DNA of 64,000 nucleotides from Aplidium turbinatum (GCA_918807975.1 OU964918.1:58140477-58204476); one strand, 5' to 3'. Positions 23,210-47,495 are shown, numbered from the stretch's first letter. Program-made: numbers and translations. Notes: a model not told the origin generated them from the letters alone.

Positions 23210-23405
23210 CGCTACATAATCATACCTTATAATTAAGGTGGTGCAACCATGCCATATTTTAAACTGATTGTCTTGCTTTGATATCATGCACGTTATAACG
23301 TCCGGGTTTTGAAGCTTCTACCTTTTTCTACTGTAGACCTCTGCTATATTTGGCATATATTGTTTTTCGTTGTGATGATCAGAAATAAAAACAAACTGAA
23401 CTGAA
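23210..23405 (+). repeat. Retroelement 3' tail with AACTGAACTGAAC end
   Basis: The last 125 bases match, in reverse orientation, 61943-62065. Shared phrases are ATGCACGTT-TAACGT, TTTCTACCTTTTTCT and CAGAAATAAAAACAA, ending in a short ACTGA repeat. Likely a SINE or LINE 3' end; no coding part seen. Confidence 0.5.
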
Positions 23406-23564
23406 CCTTCTTCGTTTACGCACTGTGGTCTTTTATTGTTAGATGCTTTGAACAAATCTTTTCATATTTTCTAAGGAAGGTTTTTAGTACAAATATATAA
23501 CCAAAGCCACAAATATCATTCTGTAGCAACTCCGGGAAATAAGCTTTGCTTAACAAATGTGATA

Positions 23565-34715
<11,151 letters not shown>

Positions 34716-34799
34716 AAACTTTCACAAAGTTTAATTTTGTGCGTTTCATATGTATTTATGATTTACAAAACTTGTAACCATCTTTTTACAGACTGTCAC

Positions 34800-35950
34800 G
34801 ATTTCTTTCTATCTCTTACCAGGAAAAAGACTTGGAAAGATTCAATGACGTAGTTTAATGGGTCAAACCGAAAAGCAGTCAATTAAATTCACGGATAGTT
34901 CTACTGGTGAAATGATATATAAAAACGCTTGAAGGACTCCAACGAATGGTTCACCACTTCCAACAATTAATCAAAGTAATAGTAAACAGCAATAGATTCC
35001 AATGCTTGCGACTATTGATCGAGTTTAACGTGATCCACTCACAGCTTCTCATACGATTCTAATTTCAATCAGAAATTATATTAGCATCAACTTTGCTTTA
35101 CAGTACTCGTATTCAATACTTCCACTCTCGATCAACAATAATCTTTGCGTCTATTAACAACTGCTACTACTACAATAATGAACTCTCATCACCAACTCAT
35201 CATAATACAACTCCCATAATAATAATCTCAGAATCTCAGAATAATCATTACACAAACTACACCACTATTTATAGTTGGCTGTTCAGTCCAGTAACTTCGA
35301 GAAGGTTACATCATAAAGAACCATCGTTCGGTCACGTAGCATTTAAAAGGTAAACAACAGAAGTCTCTAGAAGGTCACGTTCGCAAGAAGATTCTTACAT
35401 AATAACGATTTCGTAATCGGACATTTACTGATAAACAACCTTATGACGTCATGACAAACGACGCTCAGAAATCATGGAAAACAACAGAACCTTCTAGATT
35501 TGCATGCTTACAGATGATTCAAGAAATACGTTACATAATACAAATTTCTCAATCAGAGGTTACTTCAGGTCATAACCGATAATAACACAACGCACCAGAA
35601 TTCCATAATGAAAATAGCACATTCGTTGAAGATACAAAGCAAGCCATCGCGAGGCAGTTGCACCTTGATTGTGACACAGACAAAATGTAATTTTACCTTG
35701 CAGTAAATTAAGCTGCATATACATCGACTTTCTTATTGCAAATGCATATTTTTAATTATGATGTCAACGTAATATCAAGCAAAGGAGATCTTATAACTCC
35801 GACGTTCCACATACAAGTTTATTACAAAACGAACTTGAATAGATTGATGTAGTAAAAAAAAACTGATTTGTTTGTGAACAGTTGTTACAAAACTAGTTTT
35901 AACTAGTTTTAATTGAAGTGGGACTTCCTGCAATTGTTAATTAGGCTACT
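34800..35950. other. Intergenic, unassigned
   Basis: Between the 3' ends of A and C. 35090-35350 is unusually rich in CAT/CTA-type triplets and open in one plus frame but has no recognisable protein. No bounded repeat was identified. Confidence 0.35.
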
Positions 35951-35952
35951 AG

Positions 35953-36830
35953 TTAGTTAGAACTTTTAGTGTTTCTTTGCGGGTCCTCATCTTTATTGGA
36001 ATGTTTTTCGTCGTTTTCTGATGAAATAGGTGGCTTTGTCTTGGATTGATTATGGGATGAAGCATCGATGTACACAGGGAGAAGATTTTGTTTGAAATCC
36101 GAAGATGGTGCTGTGGAGTAACTTTGATCTATTATTAGAGTTTGGTTTTTCCAAGCGCAGACTTTCTTCAAAGTGACGCTTATTAGGTCTAGTATGTCAA
36201 ATATGTTATTGACGCTATTTTCACCCAAGTGGTGTAAAATAGATTATTATTTTTATGTATGGGAGTTAGTGCACATTTTTCAAGTGGATTAGTTGTGTCA
36301 AATGTCATATGGCTTTGTTGACTGTGTCATGTGTTATCCTTCAATTTTTTTTTTCTTGCTTCGTGGGCTATTTTTTCCCATTGACTTGACTTTTCATTGG
36401 TGGATTCCATATTTGATAAGACTTCTGGTAAATCTGTGTGGTTTTTGTTTAAGCAGCCCAAAGCTTGCACGTTTCTCAAACTCCGTCATCTTTAGAGGCC
36501 TGCCATGATGTATGTCAGAATACTTCAGGTTGTCAAGGAGAGCGTGGTTAGACTTCTCGTATTAGCTTTTAGCTCAGTGGACCATCCAAGCATCACCCAA
36601 GCCTGAGGATTGCTTGAATAATTTGCTTTTTGCTTGTTGGGACTTGGCATTTAGGTTTTTAATGGCTAATTTTAAACTTATCTCGTTTTCTTCTAATTCA
36701 TTTCTAGCTATCAGAGCATTAACTTTAACTTATTTATTGCATTCTATAAGAGCAAATACCCTTAGAATACCTAGTATTGATGTCAAAGTTTTGAGGCAGT
36801 AAATTAAGTAGCTTCCACCGGTCATGATTC
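35953..36830 (-). pseudogene. Unrecognised coding relic
   Basis: Minus-strand frames give protein-like stretches split by stops and shifts. From about 36700 to 36570: LIARNELEENEISLKLAIK ending GLGDAWMV (helical, coiled-coil-like). From about 36475 to 36330: LPEVLSNMESTNEKSSQWEK. From 36228 to 35953: a 91-codon frame starting MGENSVNNIFDILDLISVTL, with a polar, lysine/serine-rich C-terminus. The order is collinear, suggesting one decayed gene or element protein. Family not recognised. Confidence 0.35.
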
Positions 36831-37019
36831 ATAGCTATCAAATCAATGAACTATCCGAATCGTGTTCCGAAAGCTCATGAAAAACCATATTTCCACAGTC
36901 AACTCGCAGCGTTGGGCTGACAAAGAAAGTTCTATCTACACTTGTGAAATAAATTAGGATCGTGCTGCTAAAAGCAAACAACAATGTCCTATAGGCTACT
37001 GCTGTCGTAGCTTGTAATC

Positions 37020-37135
37020 GGGAGATAAGAGCTCTTGTACGGCAACGACTAAGAGAATGATGTGTACCTACTGTATTTGGCAAAGCACTTATTGGCCTGT
37101 CTGAAAATAGACACAAACATTAACTTTATTGGCTT
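37020..37135 (+). repeat. Old SINE fragment, family I
   Basis: GAGATAAGAGCTCTTG resembles the SINE head. TGTATTTGGCA, GGCCTGTCTGAAAATAGACAC and TTGGCTTGCC resemble successive body blocks. Strongly diverged. Confidence 0.35.
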
Positions 37136-37589
37136 GCCATTTCTGTGATTTTAGTAAGTTTGAAACTAGCTATTAAAGGATCCAACTTTAATTTTGTAGA
37201 AACAATTTGTTTCAACAACGTGACTGTTCGTTAACAAATAATTTGTTAATTAGTTTTCTTTTTTGTCTATCAAGTTCAGGGATTTATAGAAGATCGGGGT
37301 TCGAAACAATCTTCTCAAAGTGAAGTGTTTCAAAAATAGTGCTGTTTTTTTCATCACAAATGCTCTTTTTGACTGGCTCAAGGGTAAATTTATGCTTTTT
37401 TATTATATCAACTCCATAATTTGTAAACACAAAATTCTAAAAAAAAGCAGCTCAATTGTAAGTGATTAACCTATCCTTGCAATTGTATGTAAAATTTTTA
37501 GATGCTTAAAGCAAATAGGCTACAACTTGAAAAATTATGAATTTATCAAACAAGCTACTGTTGTGCAAAATCATCAGCTTATCTAAGGA

Positions 37590-38936
37590 CAGAGCTAAGC
37601 ATGACATTGCGGATCACTTTATTTTGGTGATCTTGATCTAAGATCACTTTTTTTTGTAATCTTGATCTTGACGAACAAAAAGATCAAGGTCACTTTAAAA
37701 CTTTACTTACTAGATAGAGGCATTTTTAGAACTCATACTGTGCAACAAAATAATGCTTGTTTTGTATAGCACTGTATCCATAGCAGAATGCGTTTATTCT
37801 CCCTCAACGCTTTAGGAAGCAGACGTTGTCAATGCAGACGTATAGAGGCGCAACTGAGTACATACCCGAATCCATTCCACTGCTCAGTGCCAAGCAAGAA
37901 TTACTCTTGACGTCGAAGTACCATTTTTAAAAAGTCTTTGTTATGCACCGACAGGGTATCGACATTATGCTTACCGAATCAGAGGTGGACGCACTAACCA
38001 CCAAGCTAGCGGTTATCGTACTAATATAACACATTATTGGCAATTACTAACATTAAGCTACTGTTAAATATGATACGTGTCCAAGAAAAATCGATTTGAA
38101 GTTTTAATCTAGTTTGATCAGTATTGCCATTTCAAAATTTAAAAAGTTTTCTGTGTTGGTCATAATAATAAAGAAGTCAACTTCCGTATATACTTTGTGT
38201 TAAAGTATGATGAAAAATCATTCAATTTTGTTCACTATTCTGAAAGAATGTTTGCTTTCTTTAACACAATTTTAGATGTTTAAATAGTTTGAAATGGCGG
38301 TGCTAAAATAACTGGACTCTACAGCCCGACTTTGGTCATGTAAAGTGGTTTATGGCATCAAACCAAATAGATTAATAGTTGTTTAGGGTCTGAGTATCAA
38401 CAATTATATTAAATGTGAAAACATGTGATGCTTCTTTTTTGTATAATTATCTTTGTATTTTTGTTTTGAGCGGTTTATCTTACCACAGACCTCCAAACGT
38501 TTTTGATAGCAGATAGCAGTCTACCAGGTGAGTGTATGAGGCATCAGTATCAGGTAGTAAAAAGTGATGCAATTTAAATTTTTTTTTTTTTAAATAAAAA
38601 GCTTAAAACTAATTTCAAATCTTGTGACTTTTTCAGTAGACTGTTATAATTACCCTCTGCCTTGGGTATGACGCTACGAATCTATTCAAACTACAGCAAA
38701 GATTGATAAGCTTAAATACCAACACTCACTAACTTAGCCTATTACAGTTCTTAGGCCAGTGATCGAGTAGTTCAAAGCAACAGTTAGCTTAATAACAACT
38801 ATCTTTAGCCAATTGCCTATGGTAAAATTTGTTTTTTTGAAAGTCATTGATAAAAATTTCATTTTTTCAAGTCCACAAAAGTGATCTTGAACGTGACCTT
38901 CAAGATCACCAAAACTGGTGATTATGCAGATCTCTG
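37590..38936. mobile_element. Non-autonomous hAT (1.35 kb)
   Basis: Starts CAGAGCTAAGCATGACATTG; the other end, on the opposite strand, starts CAGAGATCTGCATAATCACC. Both continue into GGTGATCTTGA blocks. Target duplications TCTAAGGA (37582-37589) and CCTAAGGA (38937-38944) match at seven of eight. No transposase recognised. Confidence 0.75.
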
Positions 38937-39422
38937 CCTAAGGATAGTATTTCTGGATGATTCAAGTAAAAGTTACATAGCCTATTTATTACATTTGTAA
39001 TTTATTGTTGAGTTGTTATTTTTACATAATTGGTTTAAATTTATCAACATCAATATTTTGATAAGTTATTTTTTTAATATCTTGGCTTACACCAGATTGG
39101 TAAGTTGACAACAGATCAATTTAGAAAATTAAATAATTCGTACAGTATTTGCCAATGGTAGTGGAGAATTGACTAGAAATCATTGGCTGATATTTGAGCA
39201 ACTTAAATAAAATAGGTTCTCTGTCCGAGCAAAAAATCTGGCAACACTTTTTCATAACACACTTTACTCTGAGCACCAAGATGGCGTAAGTTGCGCTCCC
39301 CATGCATTTTTGATCACTTAGATCAAGCTGTTCAAGTTTGTTTGATATCAATTCGTATCGAGAAAAAGTTTTCTCTGCCTATAAAACGTTGAATGGTAGT
39401 TTAATTAATTAATTCGTATTTG

Positions 39423-39815
39423 CAGGCTTGTCCATGGGACATTTTTTTCTGTCCCATCCCATCCCATCCCATAGCAATTCATGCCTGTCCCGTCCCATCC
39501 CATCCCATGGGATTCCCATCAAAATACAATTCAATAAATGTTATTAAATTTATGGAAATGTAAGTCTAATGTGTACTAGATAGGACTAAATGTACAAAAA
39601 GAGATACAAAACGACAAAATTTATTGACTTTGTTAACTTTAAAGTTCAGAAAAGTTGTCTATCTATGACAATTCATTATCATTGGCACTCATATTCCGAG
39701 TCACTGTGCTCATTCAGCAAATTTTCAATTTCCATGGGAAATGCAATTCGTGCTGTCCCATCCCATCCCATCCCATGGGATTCCCGTGGGAATCCCATTC
39801 CCATGGACAAGCCTG
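39423..39815. mobile_element. Non-autonomous hAT with CCCATCCCAT repeats
   Basis: 393 bp. Both ends read CAGGCTTGTCCATGGGA inwards. Perfect 8-bp duplication CGTATTTG (39415-39422 and 39816-39823). Subterminal short repeats of TCCCATCCCATCCCAT occur near both ends. Confidence 0.9.
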
Positions 39816-40011
39816 CGTATTTGATACACCAGAGTTTGGAGATCTCGTTTGCATGGTATGATTTTAATGTCATAATTAAATGATGTACACTTGTAATAAA
39901 AACCGACAAATATGCGGTTTATTTTACTGTTAAGGTTGAAAAAAAATTGCAAGTAAAAAGGTGGTTATAAGTTTTGAATATGCAATTTGTCATTTTTCAA
40001 GTTACATTAAA

Positions 40012-40017
40012 TTTATT
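40012..40017 (-). terminator. Polyadenylation signal for paralogue C
   Basis: AATAAA on the minus strand about 74 bases after the stop of paralogue C. Confidence 0.5.
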
Positions 40018-41824
40018 CTATGTCACTGCTTCAATTACATCATAATTGAATTTGCAACGCACAAAATGGACTATACACATTATGCAAGTTTCAATTTTTC
40101 TTGAGCTTCATCTCAATTCGTTTGAGGGAGTAATTATATCCTCGCCAAGGTTTCCAGTCTATTCCGTCTGCATATGACTCGTGTGGTCCTCCCAAGTACA
40201 ATCCATTAGGATTGGCTCCATGACAATGAGTATACCACCAACCACCTTTGAATGTATTGGAGCAACTGCCTGGCCAAGTATCCTGATCACGATCCTTTGC
40301 ACTGAATCGTGCTGATTGCAAACCTGATCCTGCAAAATATGACAACGAAACGTAACGTTTTTGTAAAGAGATTCTGTAAAAATATTTTTTTACAAATGTT
40401 TCGAAAAACTGAAGTAATATAAAGATGACAATTAAAAATTCATGATTCATTGGTAAAATAGTTATAAACACAATTTTTTAATCAAAGAACAATAGAAAAT
40501 CTATTTTGTTGATGTTGTTGTTACTGGAGTTGTGCAAAATATGATTTCATAAAAAAAAAAAAGTTTATTGCAACAACTATCGTGCAAATGAGGATATGAT
40601 AATGATAGACAAATGATAATGATGATAGACAAAAAAACAATGAATGTGTAAAAGTAGCTTATCAAAAGCATCAAATTGATCAAATTGTTGAGTTTTTAAT
40701 CTTGCTGTAGGCAGGCTTTCAGTGTAGGGTGAAGGCTACACTAGCTATACCTAAATCAAATGAGTGAGTTGGATTTTGAAAATAATTGGAATATTGTAGC
40801 TTAGAATTCGGGAAATAATCCCCTCGACAAAAATTCTCTGACAAAATTCCTCAATTTACTCGAATCCCAATATCTCGCTTAAAACCTTGTGGCTTAAATG
40901 AAGCAGTTTTCGAAGAAATGTCATTTTGAGCAATTGTGTTTCGACCAATTGTCAGGTCACAGTTGATGCAAGCTGTACCTGCATTCCCACTGTATCCTGT
41001 AAAAGTCAAAGTATAATTTGTCCCAGCTCCAACAATAAAGTCACTGAAACACAGAAACGTACAAATTTAAGGTGTAAATTATAATGGTCTGTTAACGAAG
41101 GAAATGGAACATAAAGAGAAATATTCACACAAAAGCGATGGCAAAAAAAACAAATCATAGATAGATTTACAAACAATCCTATTCGATTATGAAGATGATA
41201 CTGGCTAAAGGAGCAAAAAATTATTTTTATGTCAAACTGAAACTGCATCGTTGCTATCTAAGAGAATACAGTACTTGATATTTGATCTGTAAACATAAGT
41301 TCAATTCCCTGTCAGGTCATATCAAAAACTCATCAAAATGTCACTAAATCCCGATCCTTTTTATCACAAAATCTATAGATTTAGAGTGGTGATGCAAGTA
41401 TAAGCTTGATAGTGATGTGACTGCTTGAAAACTTTCTATTTGGTATATTTTCTAGAGCATCGTGTATGGTGTAAGCCGCACGGAATGAGGGAGAAAAGTC
41501 TACAATACGTTTGAAACAAAATGCAAATCGTGGAAGAGATGCTTTTACATTCTATACTAGCTCGATAAAGAATGAAAGCTTCAGATGGTGAAGCTTTCGA
41601 TGGGAATTTGTTACGTTATGATTGAGCAGTGTCACTTTTTGTTAATTTTAGCGCTTTTCGTACTTGAATGTTGTACTACACAAAACATAAAATCATAGCT
41701 AGTTTCGTTGCTATTGATTTCAATTAAAGTTAAACCATAGGCATACGAAGCCGAGCAACGTTACCAAGTTTAGCATATTTAAAGATTATTATATTTACAA
41801 AAACACAAAACTACGCAACAATTA

Positions 41825-41869
41825 AATATCGAACGTTTTCGACATCACAAGATGTCCTCTTCAGGAATA
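41825..41869 (-). ncRNA. Hammerhead-like motif, left arm
   Basis: Minus strand: CUGAAGA, a G, stem II GACAUC-UUGU-GAUGUC, GAAA, minimal stem III AA-CG-UU, then C. Stem I is weak: only two pairs, or four with a bulge. The core is complete but activity is doubtful. Confidence 0.5.
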
Positions 41870-42118
41870 ACATACATACAACTTAACTACATCTGAATAA
41901 AATACAATGGTTAACTAAATCTATAAACAGGAAAAGACAAAAACTGCACAGTACTTCTGACTAGCTCAAACTCAACGATAGGCTCCACGAGAATCAAAGG
42001 TAACTGCATCAAAAGGTGTTAAACAGATCACATGATATGGTAGAAAGGCTTTTTTTGTCTTTTCCTGTTTATAGATTTAGTTAACCATTGTATTTTATTC
42101 AGATGTAGTTATGTATGT

Positions 42119-42163
42119 TATTCCTGAAGAGGACATCTTGTGATGTCGAAAACGTTCGATATT
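42119..42163 (+). ncRNA. Hammerhead-like motif, right arm
   Basis: Mirror copy of 41825-41869 on the plus strand, with core CUGAAGA at 42124-42130 and GAAA at 42148-42151, and the same weak stem I. Confidence 0.5.
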
Positions 42164-42537
42164 TAATTGTTGCGTAGTTTTGTGTTTTTGTAAATATAAC
42201 AATCTTTAAATATGCTAAACTTGATAACGTTGCTCGGCTTCGTATGCCTATGGTTTAACAAGACAAACTCTCTACCGAAGCTGTATCAATTAAAGTTGTA
42301 AGACAAAAATGTTCCTACTTTTATGAAGCATATCTTGTTTGATTTTCAAAATCGTCCATGTCTACTCTCATTTCATATTCTCCATCTTTAGTCAATTTGC
42401 GAAGAACATCCAATCCTGGAAGAAATGAAGAGATTTTTAAACCACACTCATAAACATAAGCATATTCATAAATATGTTATCCAAAATGAACAAAAGTTAG
42501 CCAGTCATGCTGTCTGTGGCCCAGGTTTTAATTCTGT

Positions 42538-44095
42538 CGTCGTCGTCGTCGCGTGAGCCTCTGGGGCCGAAGGTCCATCATTTTACTACCGTAGGTTTGC
42601 GAGGTTTCCGGACAGCTACTACTGTAAGAGAATGACGACTACTATCTGGAAGGCTACTACTGTAGAGAGCAGCCAGTCTTTAGTTTCCTCATCTAAGATA
42701 GGCAGACCATCCACTCTATTAAGTGGCTTGAATATAGTGCAATCGTTTATGAAGTGATCTGCGGTTTGTTCCTCAGCACCACTTTCACAGAAGGAGGAAG
42801 AGGCCATTCCCCAGTGATTCATAGTTGAGCTGAAAAGTCCTACTCTGGTACAGAGACATTGAGGCGTGCCCACGCCTGTCTCTATAGTGTTAAGCCGGTG
42901 AGACAGGTGTCGGGATCGGGGATGAACGAGTGGAGTTTGATGGTGCTTGACTTCCATTGAGAATTCCATTTATTGTTAGCCCAATTAGCCGCATAAATGT
43001 CTTGTTCATCTGCTTCGTTGATCAAGAGTTAAGCGGCTGGCACGAGTGAGTGTCTTAATTTCAGTAGACGGGGTGCTCGTTTGAGGGAGCAGAGATCTTG
43101 TATTGGAGAAGATGGTTAGGCTCCAGTGCCCGTCGACCAAGAGACGGGTAGCTTTTTCTCGACGAAGATCAGGAAGCTGGATGCCAGCAAGAATGGGAAG
43201 ATTGTCTATTGGTGTGGAACGCATGCATCCAGTCACTGTGCGCAGAGCACTGTTGATGACAGTGTCGATGTTGTAGCAATGAGCACTGCGGCACCAAACA
43301 GGTGCACAGTACTCTGCTGAGAAATATACAAGTGCCCAGGTGTTATAAGCAAAGTGTCAGCACTAGCTCCCCAGCGGGAGACTGCCAGTCGCTTGAGGAG
43401 CGCGGCGCGTAATGACAGTTTCTTGCGCAGTGACATCAAATGATGGCTGTATGTGAGAAATCTATCTGATGTCACTTCAAGGTATTTTAATTCGGGGCAG
43501 AAGGACAGAAATTTTCTGTTGCATTGTTTGCACGCGCGGAACCCAGCTTGGTGCTTTGGGAGGAGCCGGTCGATAATTGGGTTGACGTGGGCATAGATCA
43601 GTCTTTCGGGGATTTTGAAGGAACAGAGAGGAGAGATATCGGTCGATAATTCTGTAGGTTCTCTGGTGGCTTGTGAGACTTAATGATCGCAACCACTGAA
43701 GCTCTTCTCCAGTTTTTTTTTTGTATTATAAATTGGTGCAATCAGAAAGAAAGGAAACTACGTAACCAAGACATAAGGGTAGGGCCAGGATGGAGCGCAA
43801 GCTCATGGCAGATGTTATCCGGCCCTGGAGACTTGTGTGGTTGCACTAGTCGGAGGTAAACTCCTCTGGGGTGAAATCTTCCGGTATTGTTTCATCTGGT
43901 GGTGTTTCCACTCGCCAAAGGGCAGACCCTTCCTTTGTGACAAGGCGGGGTGCTTTGCGGTCCTTTGTCTTGTAGATCCCGTTCTGCACTAGTTGGGAAG
44001 CGATGGCATTTGCAGAAACGGGGCACTGGCGAGGAGAACATTTCATTCTGTAATTCAGACGTACCCAGGAAGAGAAATATAAGCTAGCCCACAAA
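42538..44095 (-). mobile_element. Internally deleted LINE in intron 3 of paralogue C
   Basis: On the minus strand, from 44090: SANAIASQLVQNG and KAPRLVTKEG, then VQPHKSPGPDNICHELALHP (reverse-transcriptase entry block). After a deletion come LSLRAALLKRLAVSRWGA, VTGCMRSTPIDNLPILAG and TRVGLFSS with EEQTADHFINDC. The 3' end is a (CGA)n run at 42537-42553. Same family as 18945-19900 and 17330-18200. Several frame breaks; dead. Confidence 0.75.
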
Positions 44096-44248
44096 TAAAT
44101 TTTGTAAAAACTGAAATACCGATAGTCAAAACAAAGCCAGAAAGCTGAGTTGTTAATATTTACAGTATAGATTCATTCTTAGTTTGGCACATTGTGATAA
44201 TATTTTTTTCTCAAATTAAAAAAAGGCGCCTTAAACCATTGTAAACTA

Positions 44249-44404
<156 letters not shown>

Positions 44405-45189
44405 TTACCGTAAATTGTTGAGATAGTAATTTTGCAAACTCAATCAAGAATCAATGTATCCAGGTGTATCTAGAAAATAGTTCAAGCTCAAAATCATCAT
44501 ATACAGCAAACCTGATAGTTTGACTGCATTAAAGATAGGGGAGTTTTCTGAACCAGGATAGGCTATAGCCTTTGTAATCGAGATATTACATGCGAATGAC
44601 AGAGAAAGATAACTGAGCGTTTGGGGCCAAACAACGAGTTACCTTAAACAGAACTAAAATCAAAATTTAACTTACAGAAGTTGAAGCCATTTGAATAAGT
44701 AACGACATAAATTGGTAACTTTTGCATGATCGAAAGTGGTGCCCAGTATTGCCACTGACTTATACAATTGGTGCCCCTTTACCGAACCATGTACTAATGG
44801 GAAATTTTTTGGCGTAACTAAGCAAAAAGATGGAAACAAAAGTTTAACAAACATTCAAGTATAGTTTGGTCACGGATCATTTTATTAGAGGAACATAATA
44901 ACAACTCTAGTGTCTACTGTAGAGTAGATTTGATTGATGAAGTTGCTTTAGAAATATGGAAAAGCATTTTCGCCACTTACCATCCATCCACCACCATCGG
45001 TTTCCATGTCACAGTAAACCCTTAAGTGGGTCAAGTCACCATCCCCATATGGATAGATGGTATAAATCCCGCTCTTTTTAACACGATCATTAGAAAGAAT
45101 GTCTAAGCATGACTGTGGTAATATTGCACCTAAAAAGTCAACATAGAATTCAACAAATGAATCACACGTTTCGATAAGCGACATGTTAG

Positions 45190-45290
45190 ATGAGTCAGAT
45201 CACCATCTCCATATGGATAAATGGTATAAATCCCGCTCTCGTTTTCGTCATTGACAAGAAAATCTGAGCATGTTTGTGGAAACATTGCAC
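45190..45290 (-). pseudogene. Partial duplicate of the first FReD exon of paralogue C
   Basis: Just upstream of the intact exon (45129-44981), a second copy starts at a usable acceptor and encodes [20 protein letters not shown], then [14 protein letters not shown]. It ends before the second cysteine and donor. It resembles the A/B/D version (PQTCSDFL) more than the adjacent C exon (PQSCLDIL), suggesting conversion or insertion rather than simple local duplication. Confidence 0.75.
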
Positions 45291-46424
45291 CTACAAAAGA
45301 TCAAATAATTCAAAAATTGTTTGGCAACAAAGTCATACTTTTTGATACAAGCCAGCCTTCAATGAGTTCTACCTGTAACATGAAGTGACTATATTGTTAG
45401 CAAGTAAGAGCATACTATGTACTAAAAACAAGTTATAACTTCACCACTTTGAAAAGTTATGGCATATTTTAAGAAATTGCCTACATAACTATGAAACAAA
45501 CGTGTGTTTATAAATTTAAATCAATGAATACTGCCTGATATTTCAAAAAAATAAATATCAAATTTTTTTCTCGTTTCAAATCATTTTTTATAAAATTTGT
45601 TTTTTCAGAAATTACAAAACTAAAATTTAAATAAAATTTCTCACAAAAGAAAAAAAAATATTGATGCTGAAAACAAAGGAATTTTTTTTTCAAGCAATTA
45701 CGTTAACGTAACAATGGATAACAATGGCCTGTGCTAGTCAAATCGTGGCTCAACATACCTCATGAATATTACAAAAATATAGTATTGTAGGGTTTTTACG
45801 ATTCCAATTGTTATATTTTTTTGTTTATAAAAGTAAAATTTAAAAGGATAATTTAAAGGACATTGAGGCTCTCTGTCTCTAATTAAAAGGATAATTTAGG
45901 CTTCTGGCTGTCTAGTCTAGGGGTATGACTTCCTACAAAAAAGCAAACGAATTAAATAAAATGGATCATTTTTTATTAAATCAAAGTTACAATTTTGCTG
46001 TTCGGGAATTGAAAAATATCTAACCAATCTAATTTATTGCGACCGGTGTCAGAAGAGCGACATTCTCCAGTCGTGAATTTTAGTTCTCTCGTTCTGCCGT
46101 CGTTCAGTCTGTTCGCTTGCAAGTCTAATTTCGAATGCCTGTCTGAGTGTTTGCATTTTTCAATTCCCCGCTTATATCATAATATCCCGGTAGAGCCTTT
46201 TCATCAATAACAGCTATCGTAAGAATCAAGGGAAACGCTATACCGGTTTCATAGTTATGTCGCATTAGAAATACAGATGTGTTGAGCTAGATTCTGTGTG
46301 AGTGGCGTTTGTTAACAGGAAGCTTGACTTATGTTCTGTGAGAACGTTAGGTTTTGAATTTGCAGCGTTGAAATGCATTTTGCAATAATGATAAATTTCG
46401 GTCAAACGTTAAAATATAAATTTG

Positions 46425-46620
46425 TTAATTAAAAACATGGTACATGTTACAGTATAACAAGAACAGCATAAAGAGAACAATCCCTTTGGGAGGTTCCTCG
46501 CTCGGTAGGACTCCAGTTTGTGGGCAGGCTGGCAAGATCGTTATAATGCTACTGCCCCACAAACAACACAGCAACAAATGAAATCTGAGGCTGTCGATAC
46601 CTGGTTCAGGCAATTGAAGA
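46425..46620 (+). repeat. Possible SINE with GAA tail
   Basis: A compact GC-richer block (GGTTCCTCGCTCGGTAGGAC, then GTTCAGGCAATTGAAGAAG) ending in a GAAGAAGAAGAA-like run and A-rich sequence. No second copy was seen in the window. Confidence 0.3.
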
Positions 46621-47394
46621 AGAAGAACAATAAATATAAACTAAACTTTGTGAATTTTTAAAGGTAGTCAGACCACTCGGCATGCGACAATTCAGCAAGT
46701 GCTGTAATTTAGCATTTACATTTCAGCTACTATCCAAGTCAGCGAATGTGATTTTCATCTAGTACCGGACTTGCTTGGTTATCGATTGATTGGATTTGTT
46801 GACTTGTGACATGCCAAATTACTTATTGCTCAGTTGTTACTTTCTCAGTTTCATTTACCTACTTCAGACACTTGCTGAAATATTGCTAGCTCAGTTGTCA
46901 TTTGCTAAACAGTTATTTTCTCAATGCACAACTGTTGACTTGTAAGAGATTCATTTTTAAATGAATTTTTCATTTTATTATGACGTACGTTTTAAATCTT
47001 CTACATCATAACAGTTGCACTTTTCCGCTGGATCTCCTTTCGGTCCAGTAAGTCCCTGATAACCTTTAGATCAGTGGTTCTTAACCTATGGGTAATTACC
47101 CACATGTGGGTAATTTCAGGATAGCAGGTGGGTAATCAGCTGAACCAGAATATTTAGAATTATAGATGTAACAAACAATGTCACTGCTGTAAGTGGTAAA
47201 GTTGCTTTATTACTCATGCTTTTTTTATTATTTGAGTCCGTTCAAAACAACCAAACAAGCACAGTGATATTTTATCATTTTTAGAATTGTTTCGTCATAG
47301 TGATTTATTTTTCGCATCATTTTTGTTGCCGGTTTTATGTAAGCTAAAACCTCAATTGCTAAGGTAACAGGGATCAGTAAGTCAGTAGATGTAA

Positions 47395-47436
47395 CAGAAA
47401 ATATATTTCGCACTTGTTAGTGCATCGTCAGTTCTG
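47395..47436 (-). ncRNA. Hammerhead ribozyme, left arm
   Basis: Minus strand: stem I CAGAA/UUCUG (five Watson-Crick pairs), core CUGACGA, stem II GCACU-AACA-AGUGC (after an unpaired U), GAAA, tiny stem III AU-AU-AU, then U at the cleavage site. All conserved core bases are present. Confidence 0.65.
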
Positions 47437-47495
47437 ATAAAGGGCAGTTAAGTTGTTATTTAAAACATTACTTGTAGGTTTTAACTGCCCTTTAT

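Larger units (their letters stand above)
41735..42260. mobile_element. Foldback element with hammerhead-like motifs, in intron 4 of paralogue C
   Basis: The arms (about 41735-41940 and 42050-42260) are near-perfect reverse complements sharing CATAGGCATACGAAGCCGAG at the outer ends and AAAGACAAAAA-type bases at the inner ends. Loop about 105 bp. Each arm carries a hammerhead-like core reading outwards. Confidence 0.8.
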
